DNA from: Ophiocordyceps camponoti-saundersi (nom. inval.)
Lineage: Eukaryota; Ascomycota; Sordariomycetes; Hypocreales; Ophiocordycipitaceae
Reading direction: 5' to 3'
DNA: 64,000 bases
Assembly: GCA_003339415.1 (NCBI GenBank)
Contig: PDHQ01000069.1
Coordinates: forward strand, 69,079-133,078
A program made the translations under genes and the position numbers. This document shows, piece after piece, positions 45,022-56,094 of the stretch. The notes beneath the pieces are model-generated. The model did no database searches. It saw nothing but the letters and a program-made list of their open reading frames with translations, and was not told the origin of the DNA. Numbering within the stretch: the stretch's first letter is position 1; each line of letters opens with the position of its first letter.

Positions 45022-45105
45022 CAGAGAGACAGATGTACGGATATGCTTCTTCGTATCCCACCGCTAAATCTCCTCCTCCTCCCCCTACTCCCCCTACTAC
45101 TCCCC
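42610..45105. repeat. 2.5-kb repeat-rich region with assembly gap and poly-C tracts
   Basis: The region is dominated by simple sequence. TATGTATGTATG repeats lie near 42680-42700 and 42790-42810. Poly-C lies at 43034-43067 and about 43078-43110, then an unknown stretch of 10 N at 43118-43127. More poly-C follows at 43210-43235 and about 43728-43814. Other elements are CATGCATGCATGC at about 44378-44392, ATC repeats at 44200-44225, and a long GA tract at 44959-45029. No ORF is credible; the proline-, glycine- or serine-rich readings are artefacts of the repeats. Nothing suggests a coding gene or RNA gene. Confidence 0.75.
43118..43127. other. Assembly gap (10 N)
   Basis: Ten N bases stand where the sequence is flanked by long poly-C. 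Ten is a conventional filler, so the true size is unknown. The break was probably caused by the homopolymers. Confidence 0.95.
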
Positions 45106-47963
45106 TCACTTCTCCTCCTCCAACTCCTCCATCGTCATCAGCTTCAACACCAAACTAGTCCACCCAGTAAAGTGCCGCGTCCTCTGTCCCTTCCCCGTCT
45201 CGGGACTGTACTGCTCCCAAGCGAACCCCGTCTCCTTCCAGCTCTCGTACACAGTCCGCACCAGATTCCGACGCAGCTCCTTGTAAAGGCCACGCGCCCT
45301 CGACCGAAAAGGCCCGTTTCCTGTGGCGATGCTCTGTGGGCGAAGCAGCAGAGTGGTAAAAAAAAAGAGGGAGGAAAAGAAAACACACCTGGTTAGCACT
45401 TTGGACCTGCAGTAGATGGCCAATCAAGGAAGAGAGAGGGGGGGGGAGTGAGAGAGAAAGGGGACAGGGGAGAAGGGAAGGGAAGAGAAGGGGAGGGGAG
45501 GGGAGGGGGGGAGTCATCTTGACACGAGCCCCTGTCATGCCAGGAATAAAGAAAGAAACAATGAGAAAAAGGAATCATCCTCATCGTCATCCTCATCATT
45601 GTCATCATCATCGTCATCATCACCACCACCACCACCACCACCATCACCACCAAAATCAGCCTTACCCGAAGATGCGTCACAGCCATGTAATTCACCGGCA
45701 TCCACACCGGCCCCCTCCAGTAATTCTCTTCGCTGCCGTAAAGCGAATCCCCCCGGCTCAGGCTGCGCAGCCCGTACCGACTCCAGAGCCGACCCTCGTC
45801 CGCCATCAGATCCAACGTCCGTCCGACCCGAGCGTCCTCTTCCCCGACGAGGCCCACCAGCACCGGCATCAGCGAGACGTATCCCCCATGACAAACCAGC
45901 TTATGCTCCTCAAACTCGTCCACCGTCGCGTCGCAGAAGCATCCCTCCGACTCCGACCAATGCAACGACTCCAGGTTCGCCAAGATGCCTTCCAACCGCC
46001 CCCGAAGCTCCTCCGTCTCCTCGGCCATCCCGAGCCCGTCTGCCAACCGCATCAGCGTCTTCGTCATCAACCCGACCCACGAAAGCAGGTCCACGTGCAG
46101 CTCGCCCGGATGCGGAGGCTGCGCTCGCGGGTAATCGTCCAGCCCGCTCGTCAGGCAGTGCTTCTCGCTCCGGCCTCGCCACCGGTAGGCTTCCATCCTG
46201 CTCGACCGGTCGTACGACTTGACATCGCCGCTCTGCGTCTTGCGAAACCAGTCATACTGCCGCCGCAGCAGGGGGTAGAGCCTTCGCAGGTAGTCCCACC
46301 CCATCTCCTTCTGCTCCTCGTGCGCCGTGTAGAGCCGCCGCTGCTGCTCCTGCTCCTGCTGCTGCTCGAGGAGAATGCCGCTGCCGTCGTCGCCCATGCT
46401 GCTGCTGCTATTCTGCGGCAGCGGCAGCAGTCGCTCCACCAGCCGATCCACCACGAGGAACAGCGTCGGCGGGTTGGCGTAATGAGGATACTGCACCTGA
46501 AACTCCTCCGGCACCTTGCTGCGCGCTTCCGCACCGAGAATCTGCTCGCGCGGGATCCAACCATCTTCGTCCATCGTGCCGAACCAGCTGCGCACAATGT
46601 CGAGCGCTAGGTCCAGGTCCCATTCGGAAATCAGCAGCAGATGATAGCCCTCGTCCCACAAGAAGCCGCGCGGGAAAAACGGCCGCGACGGAATGCTGGT
46701 GAAGAGCTCGTACGGCCCCTCGAGCTTCTGCGCCCCTCGAGCCCGCGCCTTGGCCGTCTCGACCCAGAATCCCTCGTCCGCTTCTTCGTACTCGGCCGCG
46801 TATGATCGATCCACCAGCTGCTCGCCGTAAAAGTAGCCGATGCCGCCGATGAGATTTGAGAGCATGCTCTTGCCAAACTTGACATACTCGTCCCCCTTGA
46901 ACGGCGCCTTGAGGTCGAAGACGCGGGCGAAGCGCTCGGCAAAGGCCTCTGACGTCCGGCTCATCTCGCGCGTCGCATCCTCCGACGTCAGCTCCAATTC
47001 CGCCGAAGCCGACGAAAACAAGACGTCGAACTCGAACGGGCCCTCGAATGTCTTTTGCACCACGTGCACATTTCCCTGGTCAGGCTTGTGCTGGATGCGA
47101 TAGACCTGCCATGGAGGCAGCGGCGGCGGCGTCTCGTCGTCGACGTCTTTCATCACCTCCGCCGCCGAACTCTGCAGCTGCTGAAAGACGACGGTCTTGG
47201 CCTGCCAGAGCATGTCCTCCGGAAGCTGCTGACTATGCACGATAGTCGTGTCCCCAAGCCGCTCGTCCCCCGTCGGATGGTCGCCCTTTCCCTCGGTGAT
47301 CTTGATGCTATAGGCGCCGAGGGCCTTCGAGCTGCCGCGGAAGAAGACGTCGCCCTTGAAGCCCGTCGTAGACGAGTCATCCTGGTCCACCACCGGCTCG
47401 AGATTCCCGTCTCCCTCCTGCGCGAGGTAGTAGAGAACCGTCGTCTTAAGCTTGTCCGGAGCACCTGCGCGAGGCGTACCCCGTATTCTCGCAGCCCAAC
47501 TACCTCCGTGGCCACCGCCGGGAACCTTGATAAACGAAGTCGTTATGTCTACGTTGTTGCCCTCATCGTGGATAGTCTGCACGCCGCCCGTGCGCGCATC
47601 GTACTCGTCCCAGCCGTAGCCATGGATGTCGCTCCCCTGCTCGCAGGTATATCGAAAGCCTGAAAATCAGCAGGCCAGCACAAACGCCTTATCCCCTCCC
47701 CAAGAACAGGGAGAAGCAACAAACACACCGTCCTTGATATCGTTGAAGTCCTCCACCCGCCCCCACATGAGGCCACTCCAAAGCGCCTTGGGCGTTCTCG
47801 GACGCAATCCAAAGTACAGATTCGGCTTGTAAGGTCCCCAAAACAGGCTCTGGTTATTGAGCCGACTGATTTCCGCCGTCAGTACAGACTCATCGCCAGA
47901 GGCACCCACGAGCGTCGATGCTGCCGCTGTAAGGAGCAAGGCGAGGCCCTTCAGCTTTGCCAT
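45106..47963 (-). CDS. CWH41: Mannosyl-oligosaccharide glucosidase I (GH63), 824 aa
   Basis: Exons 47963-47729, 47659-45666, 45406-45389 and 45333-45106. This ER enzyme trims the outer alpha-1,2 glucose from nascent N-glycans. A signal sequence (MAKLKGLALLLTAAAST) precedes RLNNQSLFWGPYKPNLYFGL. The first splice joins IKDG to FRYTCEQGSD. The C-terminal catalytic half has GFLWDEGYHLLLISEWDLDL, GWIPREQILGAEA and ENYWRGPVWMPVNYMA, typical of GH63. The third exon is only 18 nt (coding VQSANQ) between a 259-nt intron full of CAC/CAT repeats and a 55-nt intron. It keeps phase and links to GNGPFRSRARGLYKELR and HFTGWTSLV. The microexon is the least certain part. Length matches yeast Cwh41 (about 830). 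Confidence 0.92.
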
Positions 47964-48270
47964 ACTGATGACATGTAGCACTCGACGCTTGGACTGGATA
48001 TCGATGAAAAGGGACCTCGCTGTGGTCGAAAGGGGGGAAGAAAGAAGATAGGGCGAGACGGTTTCGATTCTCGACCACGTTTACATCGAGCTCCGGGAGA
48101 GGCTGCCCCAGCGCGTCTTAGTAGGGGTCCAAGCTTGTGTGACAGACGCCACGAGCCACAAGCACCGCCACCGCATCAGCCTCATTCAATCATCCAAACC
48201 ACCAACAAATCATCTCCCCAACTCTCCTCACCAAGGCTTCGCCCTCACACACCACAATCACCCAACCACA
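47964..48270. promoter_or_regulatory. Divergent promoter CWH41 / SNRNP27
   Basis: About 300 bases separate the minus-strand glucosidase start (47963) from the plus-strand splicing-factor ATG (48271). Both promoters must be here. A CA-rich leader (CACAAGCACCGCCACC) precedes 48271. No TATA seen. Confidence 0.5.
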
Positions 48271-48825
48271 ATGAACGACTCCCGTCGCAGCCGCCGCCCA
48301 ACCCGTCGTGACCCTCGTCCCCATAGGAGCAACCGCTCGCGGTCGCGATCGCGCTCCCGCTCCCCAGTCCGAAAGCGCCGCTCGCGCTCCCCACGTCGCT
48401 CGCGATCCCCACGTCGCTCGCGATCCCCCCGCCGCTCGCGCTCCCCCTACCGGAGACACGAGCGCGACCCTCGCCGGGGCAGACGCCCGTCCGTCTCGCC
48501 TCCTCGCGCCGAGAAGCACAGCCGAGCGCAAAACCAGCCCGTCGCTCCCTCAGCGGATAAGAAGAAGACCACAACGACGAATACGCATCCGACGACGGTG
48601 CCGGATAAACAGCGTGCTCCTCCCCCGGACGCAAACGACGACGAAAACGAAGATGATGCCGACGCTCTCCAGGCCATCATGGGGTTCGGCGGCTTTGGCT
48701 CCACAAAGGGAAAGAAAATCCCCGGAAACGACGTCGGCGCTGTGCGCAAGGAGAAGAAAACCGAATATCGGCAATACATGAATCGCCAGGGAGGCTTTAA
48801 CCGCCCACTGAGCCCGACGCGATGA
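48271..48825 (+). CDS. U4/U6.U5 tri-snRNP 27-kDa protein-like (SNRNP27), 184 aa
   Basis: A single exon. The N-terminal half is an RS-like domain with many SRS, RSP and RRSRSPRR repeats, and the middle is acidic. The C-terminus has the diagnostic block: DALQAIMGFGGFGSTKGKKI, then VGAVRKEKKTEYRQYMNRQG and FNRPLSP. This matches the SNRNP27 family of tri-snRNP splicing proteins that help 5' splice-site handling during activation. Length is typical. The RS repeats at DNA level are tandem CGCTCGCGATCCCC(A/C)CG units. Confidence 0.92.
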   Translation: MNDSRRSRRPTRRDPRPHRSNRSRSRSRSRSPVRKRRSRSPRRSRSPRRSRSPRRSRSPYRRHERDPRRGRRPSVSPPRAEKHSRAQNQPVAPSADKKKTTTTNTHPTTVPDKQRAPPPDANDDENEDDADALQAIMGFGGFGSTKGKKIPGNDVGAVRKEKKTEYRQYMNRQGGFNRPLSPTR

Positions 48826-49060
48826 GAATCTTCATATATAGGCCTGGTTGCCTCGGATTTTTATCATTCTTTTGTTCTTACCTAAACTCTCTCAACCTCT
48901 GCTGCCCTCAGACTCGGTGAATTCACCCATCCCGACATTCATACCTACCTATCTCTTAATATAACTCTCGAGCACCAAACCCCAAGCTTACAAGGTATAT
49001 AGACGCTCAACTGCAAACGTACATACAACTCAGCCTTCAATAATATCCCACATTACCGTA
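48826..49060. other. Convergent 3' region
   Basis: About 235 bases between the convergent stops of the SNRNP27-like gene and the formin gene. Several TATATA-like segments are probable 3'-processing sequence. No gene. Confidence 0.5.
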
Positions 49061-52000
49061 TCAATCCTCCTCGCTCTCCGACTTGTCCTCCGAAGCAGCT
49101 CTGTCCGTTGGCCCCGGCGACAGCATCTCCCCGCCTTCGCCAGCCGCCGTAGACATCCTTTCCCTGCGCCTTCTCCGCAACCGCCTCTCATCATCCACCG
49201 TCTGCCTCCGAGCCGCCCGCATGCTCTCCCTCTTCTCCGCTTCGTCCCCGTCCTCACCCCCACGTATGCCCTGTAGCAAGGCCGCTGCCCTGTCCGCCAA
49301 ATCGTCGCCGCCGCCGCCGCCGCCAACCCCCTCTCCGTCTCGCGGAGACGTGAGCGCCGGACTGCTGCCGCTGCCCTCTTCTTCGACCAGAATCGTCTCC
49401 CTGCTGCCGCCGTCGTCCGCGGCGAGCTCGCCGAGGTCGGGCATGTGCTGGCCTGACGCCACCCGAACCTGATGTCGGTCCTTGAGACGCGCCCGTCGCC
49501 GTCGATCTCGCTGATCCCGTACTTGCGGCGCCGCCGCCCTCAGCTTCTCCAGCAACGAGTCCATGGCTCCCGTGTTGATCGGCGCCGGCGAGGCCGTACC
49601 GTCGGCCAATTGCATGGCCTTGGGTTGCGCGTGCTTGCGCCGCATCGACGCTTCGTTACGTCGTCGCGTCTCCTCCAGCTGAATGTTTTTCTCCCTCGAC
49701 TTCTTCCATTCAGTGACAAAGGACGCCAGCTTCGCGAAAAACTCCCTCCTGGCCTTTTCGTCCGTTGCGTCCTCGCCGTAGAAGATCATGATGTCGTGAT
49801 AGGTCCGCATCATCTCGTCCAGGTACAGCTCCATCTGCTCCGCCTTCCTGCGGGCATCCTTCATGCATCGCTGTACCACCTGACCCACGCGATCCTGCGG
49901 GTGGAACTTCTTGGGGTCGCTCAGGTTACCGGAATCGAGCGACATCTGCACGTTCCGCACGTTGTCGACGTACTTCTTGGCATCGGCATGCAGCTGCTCC
50001 ATGTTGATCTTCTGCGCCGTCATGACGCCCGCGATGTCGTTGCCGAAGGCCTCCCATTCGGGATATTGGCTCCGCACAATGCGCTCGACCAGGTCCGCCA
50101 GCGTCGACTCGTTCTTGTCGTCCTTGACCATGCCCAGGCGCGCCAGTGAGCTGAGCTTGAATCCGCGCGCTTGTTTATTGGCGTCGTTCATGTAGTTGCC
50201 AATGTCTAGGATGAGCCCGAGCACGTTCATCAGCGAGACGGAGTCGCGTAAGCTCTCCGAAACCGCCACTACCTGCCGCATCTTTTCGCTTAGCTCGTCG
50301 TACTCAGGCTCGAAGCTTCGCGTCAGCGCCAGCGCCCTCATACGACTCTTCCAATAGTGGTGCAGCTCAAACGCGGTGTACAGATAGATCTGGTCCTCAC
50401 GCGTCAGCTCCGAAGGGTCCAGCTCCCTCGCCTGCTGGTCCGCGTTAGGGCCCGTCAGGTCTCTGCTGTACGGCGCCATTTGCTTCGCCGTGTTGTCGGG
50501 GATGTGACACATGTCGTCCTTTTGCAAGAAGTCCATGACCACTGCGTTATCCAGCACGTCGTTATCGCAGTGGATAATCATTTGCACCACCTTGTCCACC
50601 GAGTGCTGCGAGAACTTCGCCAATGAAATTTCTGTCGACAGTCAGTATTGCCGTAGAAGGGAAGGGAAGGGGCGAAGTTACCGTATGCTTTCCGAAGGTC
50701 GCTTGATATGATTTGCTTCTTGTCATCCTTCTTCGAGCTCATGGCACCAATCTGCTTGATCTCCTTGGCCATAAACAGTTTCTCAACCTCGTCCAAGATA
50801 CCCTTCTTGTTGAGTTCATTGTACTTCTCCTCTCGTTCCTCTGCCGTAGGCGCATGAGCCGCCCAGTGACTGAACTCAGGTGTGTCAACTTTGTCCCAGT
50901 GCAACGCCTTGAGCTTCTTCTTGGGCCGCACAACGGGTAAGCCAAGACCGGGTATGGCGCTGAAAGTTGGCTTTTGAGGTAAGTAATTGCCAGACCTGTG
51001 GCCAGGCGGCGGCGGCGGCGGCGGAGGAGGAGGAGGCGGCGCCATGCCTCCGGGCGAGAATAACATCGACGGCGGTGGCGGGGGAGGCGGAGGAGGTGGT
51101 GGCGGAGGAGGCGGAGGGGGTGGCGGGGGCGGAGCGGGATCCGGGGCAGACGCCGATGCCGGTGCCGCCGCCGGTGCCGCCCCCGATGCCGGTGCCGGTG
51201 TCGACGTCGTATGCGCAGCGGAAATTGGGCCCGTCGCCGCTTTCGCATCGCCGACGGAAATCTTTGGAGTCTCACCATCCGTGAGAGGCGTCGAAGACGA
51301 CTCGATGCTGGGATGCGACGGTCCGGTAGTGAGGCCGTCGCCCTCGTCCGTGTCGCTCTCCCCGTACTTTTTGATCTTGGCCCCTAGCTCGTTCAGCAGA
51401 CCGGCCTGCTGCTTGGGATCCATCATCGGTCGCTTCATCTCGACAATTCGCGGCCGCTCGTAAATGACGGCCTCATCGCCGCCGTCGATCTCATCACCCT
51501 CATAGCCGCCATCGCCTTCTTCTCCGCCAACACCACCACCAACATTCTCTCGCAACGTCTTCGGCTGGCGGCTGATGCTGCCTAAGACGCTGTTGGTAAA
51601 GTCTCTGGGCGCGGCTGCGCCTTGGCCGCCGGCGCCCGGCATATCCTTGCCGTCCATCTCCTCGCGCAGGGCGCGCAGCCGGTCCGAGGGCCCGTTGCCA
51701 TCTCCCCAGACCCTGCCCTCGAGCTTGTACTGAGTCTTCTGGCGCTCGAGCTGCATCTGGAGCCGCTCCATCAGCCTCTCGCGGTCGAGGATGCCCTTCA
51801 TCTGCACCGCGTTGACGTTGTCCAGGTCGGCCTGGGTGGCGGGAGTACCCTTGACGGCCTGGGAGGCGGCAATGTCTTGGGCATCTCGAAGCATCAGGTA
51901 GAGTTCCCTTGTTTCGAGCTCGTTCCGCTGCGCCTCCTTGGCCCGGATCCCCTGCAGACTCTCCAGCTCGGCCTTGAGCCCGTCGGCCTGCCGTCGCTGG

Positions 52001-54333
52001 GCCTCAATGAAGCGCGACTGCTCGTCAATTTGCTTCTGAAGCTTAGCCACGAGGCCGTCGGCCCCAAGCTCAAGACGGGCCTGCATCTCGTCGCGCTCAG
52101 CCATGGCGGCCTCGGCGATCTGGCGCGATTCAAGAGCCTCATCTAGAGCCTGGCGCGCCTCCGAGTCGGTATGCAACTTGTCGAGCAGGCTCTGCACCGT
52201 GAAGTTGAGGCTCTGCTTGAGGTCCATATTAGGTAGACGCCGATCCATAGCCACGTAGCTGAGCATCGAGTCTACGAGCTGGAACATGCGCAGCCGTTCC
52301 TCGCCGTCACTGGCACGGATGAGCATCAGGTGCTGCAGGGCCGAGATGAAGTAGTCCTGTGCCTTGCTCCCCTGAATACGCTGCTGGATAGCGTCGGCGA
52401 TCTGGACGGGGTCGTTGAGGTCCTTCATCTCGCCCTCGATGCTGTCCTTGATGCTACTAGACTCCCGCTCGAGCATGTCCTCATAGTCGATGGCCTCGTT
52501 GGTGCGGTAGCGCTCGATCTGCTTGTCAAGAAGTTCGTACTGGAAGCCCTCCATCTTGTGCAAGATGCGCTTGATGCCGCATGCCGTGAATTGGGCCCGG
52601 ATGTGAACGCGCAGCTGCAGATCCTTTTCGGGCGAGTCGACGATCATGTTGACGAGCATCAGTGTCGTCACAGCATACTCCATCAGCAGGTTCTCCATGC
52701 CGATGCCGCCGGTGCGGAGCTCCTCGCTTGCGCCGACCAGGCTCCCCATCTTGCCGCGGCCATCGACGGTGATCTCGACGAGGCGCATCCAGGCATCGAA
52801 TCGGCCATTCTCGCCCGTCTGGGCCTTGACCTCGTCAAGAGCCTGAATGACCTTGAGGTGGCCCTCGCCGTTGTCGCCCCAGGTGCAAAGGAAGGTCAGG
52901 ATCTCGCTGACGAGTTTCCTCGTCGTGAGGCGCGGTGAGATGAGGCACGAGGCGAGGGCCAGAAGGACCTTTTGCTGCATAAGGGCATCGTCGGCGCCGA
53001 ACTTGTTGTTCATGAGAGCCTTGAGACACTTGACGATATCGTATTCCCTGTCGAGCTTCTTCTCCGTCTTGGCCGTGTCGGTGGGCGGGCCGACGGCTGA
53101 CTTACGATTGAGTTTCAGCAGGAGAGTGACGAGAGCAACCTGGCCCTGACACTCGACGAAGCGCTTTACCCAGCCGATCTGCTGGGTTCGGAGGTTGACC
53201 TCGAGGCTACCCAAGCCCTTGGAATCGAGCTTGTCCTCCATAACCCTCCTTACGTACCACTCGGGCGTGCCCTCTTCGTCCGAGTAGGTGGTGACGTCGG
53301 GAGCGGCGTACTGGTTGGCGCGCACCGTCTGGCGGCGCTTCTGCTCTCCCTGCCACTCGGTGAGGCGGTCTTGGTGCAGCAATGTCCATTTCTTCTGCGG
53401 TGGATAGGCCATCATCTGCCTTCGGGCCTGCTCGGGCAGGTTGTGCCAGCCGCGCTTCTGCATGAGCTGAAGGAACATCTGCTCGACCACGTTGTCGTCG
53501 TCGGGTTTGGGGAAGTAGAATCCTTCAGGCGAGAGAGTGCCGGGACCGGGAAACTTTGTTAGCCGATGAGAATCACGCGAAGGAGGACCGTGATGAGCTG
53601 CCTGGCGTGAGCGTGTCGACTTCATGTCTGCGGAACGAGGGAGACTACCTGAGAGGAGGCTCTGGCCGTCGGCCGAGGGGCGACCGCCGTTGGGGGTCAT
53701 GAAGGAGTCGTAGCGCGATCCGTACGATTCGTAGCGCGATCCGTAGAGGTCGGCGCGTGAGCCGTACGACGAGCTTGAGGTGCTACCTCGGGGCGGGCCC
53801 CACTGCTGTAGCTGAGGGTGTCGACCGGTGGAAGCCATGGTGACGTTGACGTTAGGGGTTCCAGTCGATCGGGGAGCTACAGATGACGGGTCGAAGGAGG
53901 GATACTGATGAAAGTCGACGCCAGCCTTGCTCAGATGATGCGGTAGCGGCTCTCGCCGCACGGGCATCTGGTCAGACTTGGGAAGATAGTCGACGGGGAT
54001 CGGAGAGCGGGAAGCGGGCGGAACGCTTTCATAGGGGATCGACGTTATCACTCCCGCCATGTTGTTGATTCCGCCATCAGGCGAGGCGGGCGTATCCACC
54101 GAGGCAATGGACGAGTCTCGCTTGTGGCGCGAGGAGCGAGAGCTGACGGTGCTGGCGGCGTCGAGGTGGTCCGAGTCTGCCGTGCGCCGATCTCTATTCT
54201 TGTTTCGCGAGAATATGGAGCGGCCGCCCGAAGACTGCCTCGACTTCTCAGCGGCCGACATGCTTGCGAGCTTTGAAGCTATTCGGGGGCGCGGTAGCGG
54301 CCCAAGGCCGTTGGCATCGTGGAGACGGGACAA
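49061..54333 (-). CDS. BNI1: Formin (Bni1/SepA type), about 1740 aa
   Basis: Exons 54333-50682 and 50631-49061, with a 50-nt intron that joins KAYG-EISLAKFSQHS. Formins nucleate actin cables for polarised tip growth and septation. In order: a disordered Ser-rich N-terminus; a Rho-binding GBD/FH3 region from about residue 270 (MFLQLMQKRGW, EQARRQMMAYPPQKKW) to about 720; a coiled coil with many Gln/Glu/Arg; an FH1 region with proline runs around 1060-1110; an FH2 domain from about 1130 (KKKLKALHWDKVDTPEFS); and a DAD motif near 1563 (GAMDSLLEKLRAAA then RDRRRRARLK). DAD with GBD/FH3 indicates Rho-relieved autoinhibition. The start at 54333 is the first Met; a downstream Met at 54261 (MSAAEKSRQSSGG) fits fungal homologues better and may be the true start. 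Confidence 0.93.
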
Positions 54334-55450
54334 ACGGTGGAAGCCAAGGTCGACAGGGAGCCAAGCTGTCGAGTTGAGGGTGACGTTTCTTAGCAGTAGG
54401 CGGGATCCAGGGAGGAGAACGTGTAGGTCTCGGGCGGCGGAAACAAGTGTACGAGAAGAGTGACGAGACGGGGCTCAGGAAAGGGAGGGACCAGCAGTAA
54501 TTCCGAGAAGGGCGGCTCTTTTTCACTTTGAGGCGGGGGAGGGTGAGGGGGGAGAAGGGGGGGGGGAGGCTCCTGGGAGACTCCTTGGAGGCGACGACGA
54601 TTCAGGAGAGTCTGGAGCCGGCTCGATTTGGTGGAGGGCGAGGAGCCGTGGCCTGGCCAAACCTCCGGGGGGCCGACAGGCTTGTAGCGATACGGGGATG
54701 AACACTGTGTCGGAAAGGGGGCCGCTCATGTATGAGAGCGGTAGTGGCGCTCCGCGAAACAGTGCCAAACGACATGAAGGGAACACGTCATGTGACACTA
54801 ATGATCGGTGTTTTGATGTAATGACACTGTCGAAACAGACACCATCATACATTGTACATACATGCCCACATACAACCACATTCACCAGCGGCGCCCAGAT
54901 TAAAGTCCTGCCATTCAGCACCCAAGACGGTCTGAATTATAAAAAGCGTCGCCTCCGTTGCGTCCCGACGTTGAGTCAGTATTCGTCGATCAAACCCCGC
55001 TAGCTCTAGCAGTCAAGGAAGCTGTCGCAGAGGATCCTATCCACTGTGTTGTTTTTTTTTGGTCTAATTCCCCTCCTCTGGCATGACGCTGAGCTAATCC
55101 ATCTCTCTCGGCGTACCGGGTTCGTCGACCTGTTAGCCGTGTGCTGGCGGCAGGCCGAGCAACCGCATCCGCCCGCCGGTACCCGGCACCTAAGGCCGAA
55201 TTTCAACGACCTCGCATCTCCAAATCGCGTGATCATTGTGCGAGTTCATCAGAGAGTCTTTTCCAACTTCATCCGCTCCTCCCCCGAATCCACGTTACTT
55301 ATTAGTCGCTTCAACGATACAACGGATGAGCTTCTCGGCGGGAAGACGATGAAGAGCCCCGTCGGGCGTCAGCTGATAATTCATCGTCTGGGCTGTTTCG
55401 AGAACCATATAACTGCTTACTATCATCTTTAACTTCCTCTTCCCTTCGCT
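54334..55450. promoter_or_regulatory. Divergent intergenic region, 1.1 kb
   Basis: It lies between the formin start (minus) and the one-TM protein (plus). G-runs lie at 54551-54568, and the TTGTTTTTTTTTGG tract is near 55050. No supported gene; small ORFs show no family signal. Confidence 0.5.
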
Positions 55451-55993
55451 ATGGCGCTGCCGCAGTCCCCATCGACTTTCTCTGCTGTCAAAGTAGGTCA
55501 CCTTTCTACCCTCTTTGTCTTTTCTCCTCTAACGTCTCAGACGCTCGTCGTGCCCGCCGTCATCTCCCTGGTCATCTTCCTCTTGCTCTCCTTCGTCCTG
55601 CTTCCCATTTGGCGCCGCTACCGCAGCCGTTACGGTCAATACCTACCACTCAACAACCTCTCGGAACGCACTTCATCTCTACGGCACCGCATTGTCGGCC
55701 GCCTGCCGAGCCTTGGTCCCCTGGCTACGTTTCTGGGCGGCCGAAGCGTTGTCTTCGCGCCCAATTCTATGGCCATCGATGCCGACCTCGACGAAGGCGA
55801 GGAGCTTGATGACGTCGACGACGACATGTGGTTTGCCATGGAGCGGCACGTACCGGCGGCTCATTCCGACAGCACCAGACGGCTTAGTCGGGAGTATGTC
55901 TCGCCGGTGCGCTCCCTCCGCGAGCTGGTTACTAACAGCTTCGGCAGCTTGGAAGAAGGGTTCATGGACGACAGCGATGAAGGACCGTCTTGA
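55451..55993 (+). CDS. Conserved-looking single-pass membrane protein, 164 aa
   Basis: Exons 55451-55492 and 55541-55993. The 48-nt intron is a multiple of three and open, so it reads through as a false Val-Gly-His stretch. After removal, 14 N-terminal residues lead into one strong transmembrane helix (VVPAVISLVIFLLLSFVLLP), then basic WRRYRSRYGQYLPL. This positive-inside pattern implies a cytosolic C-terminus. An Asp/Glu patch around residues 98-112 and a Ser/Arg-rich phosphorylatable tail follow. The function is unknown; I name no family. Confidence 0.7.
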   Translation: MALPQSPSTFSAVKVGHLSTLFVFSPLTSQTLVVPAVISLVIFLLLSFVLLPIWRRYRSRYGQYLPLNNLSERTSSLRHRIVGRLPSLGPLATFLGGRSVVFAPNSMAIDADLDEGEELDDVDDDMWFAMERHVPAAHSDSTRRLSREYVSPVRSLRELVTNSFGSLEEGFMDDSDEGPS

Positions 55994-56094
55994 CAGATCA
56001 GACTGTATTTTGTGTTATGAGCGAAGGAAAGAAAAAAACAAACGCTGGCATGATATTCGCTGTGCCTTCCCCAGGACGCTGATTATGGGCCCCC

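Noticed and set aside
45519..46610. 363-codon plus-strand ORF, His-rich at the start
   Set aside because: It is the complement of GH63 exons and of the repeat-filled intron; the His run is a CAT/CAC repeat and not related to the His-rich secreted protein.
49472..50149. 225-codon ORF opposite the formin FH2 domain
   Set aside because: Antisense shadow of a well supported domain.
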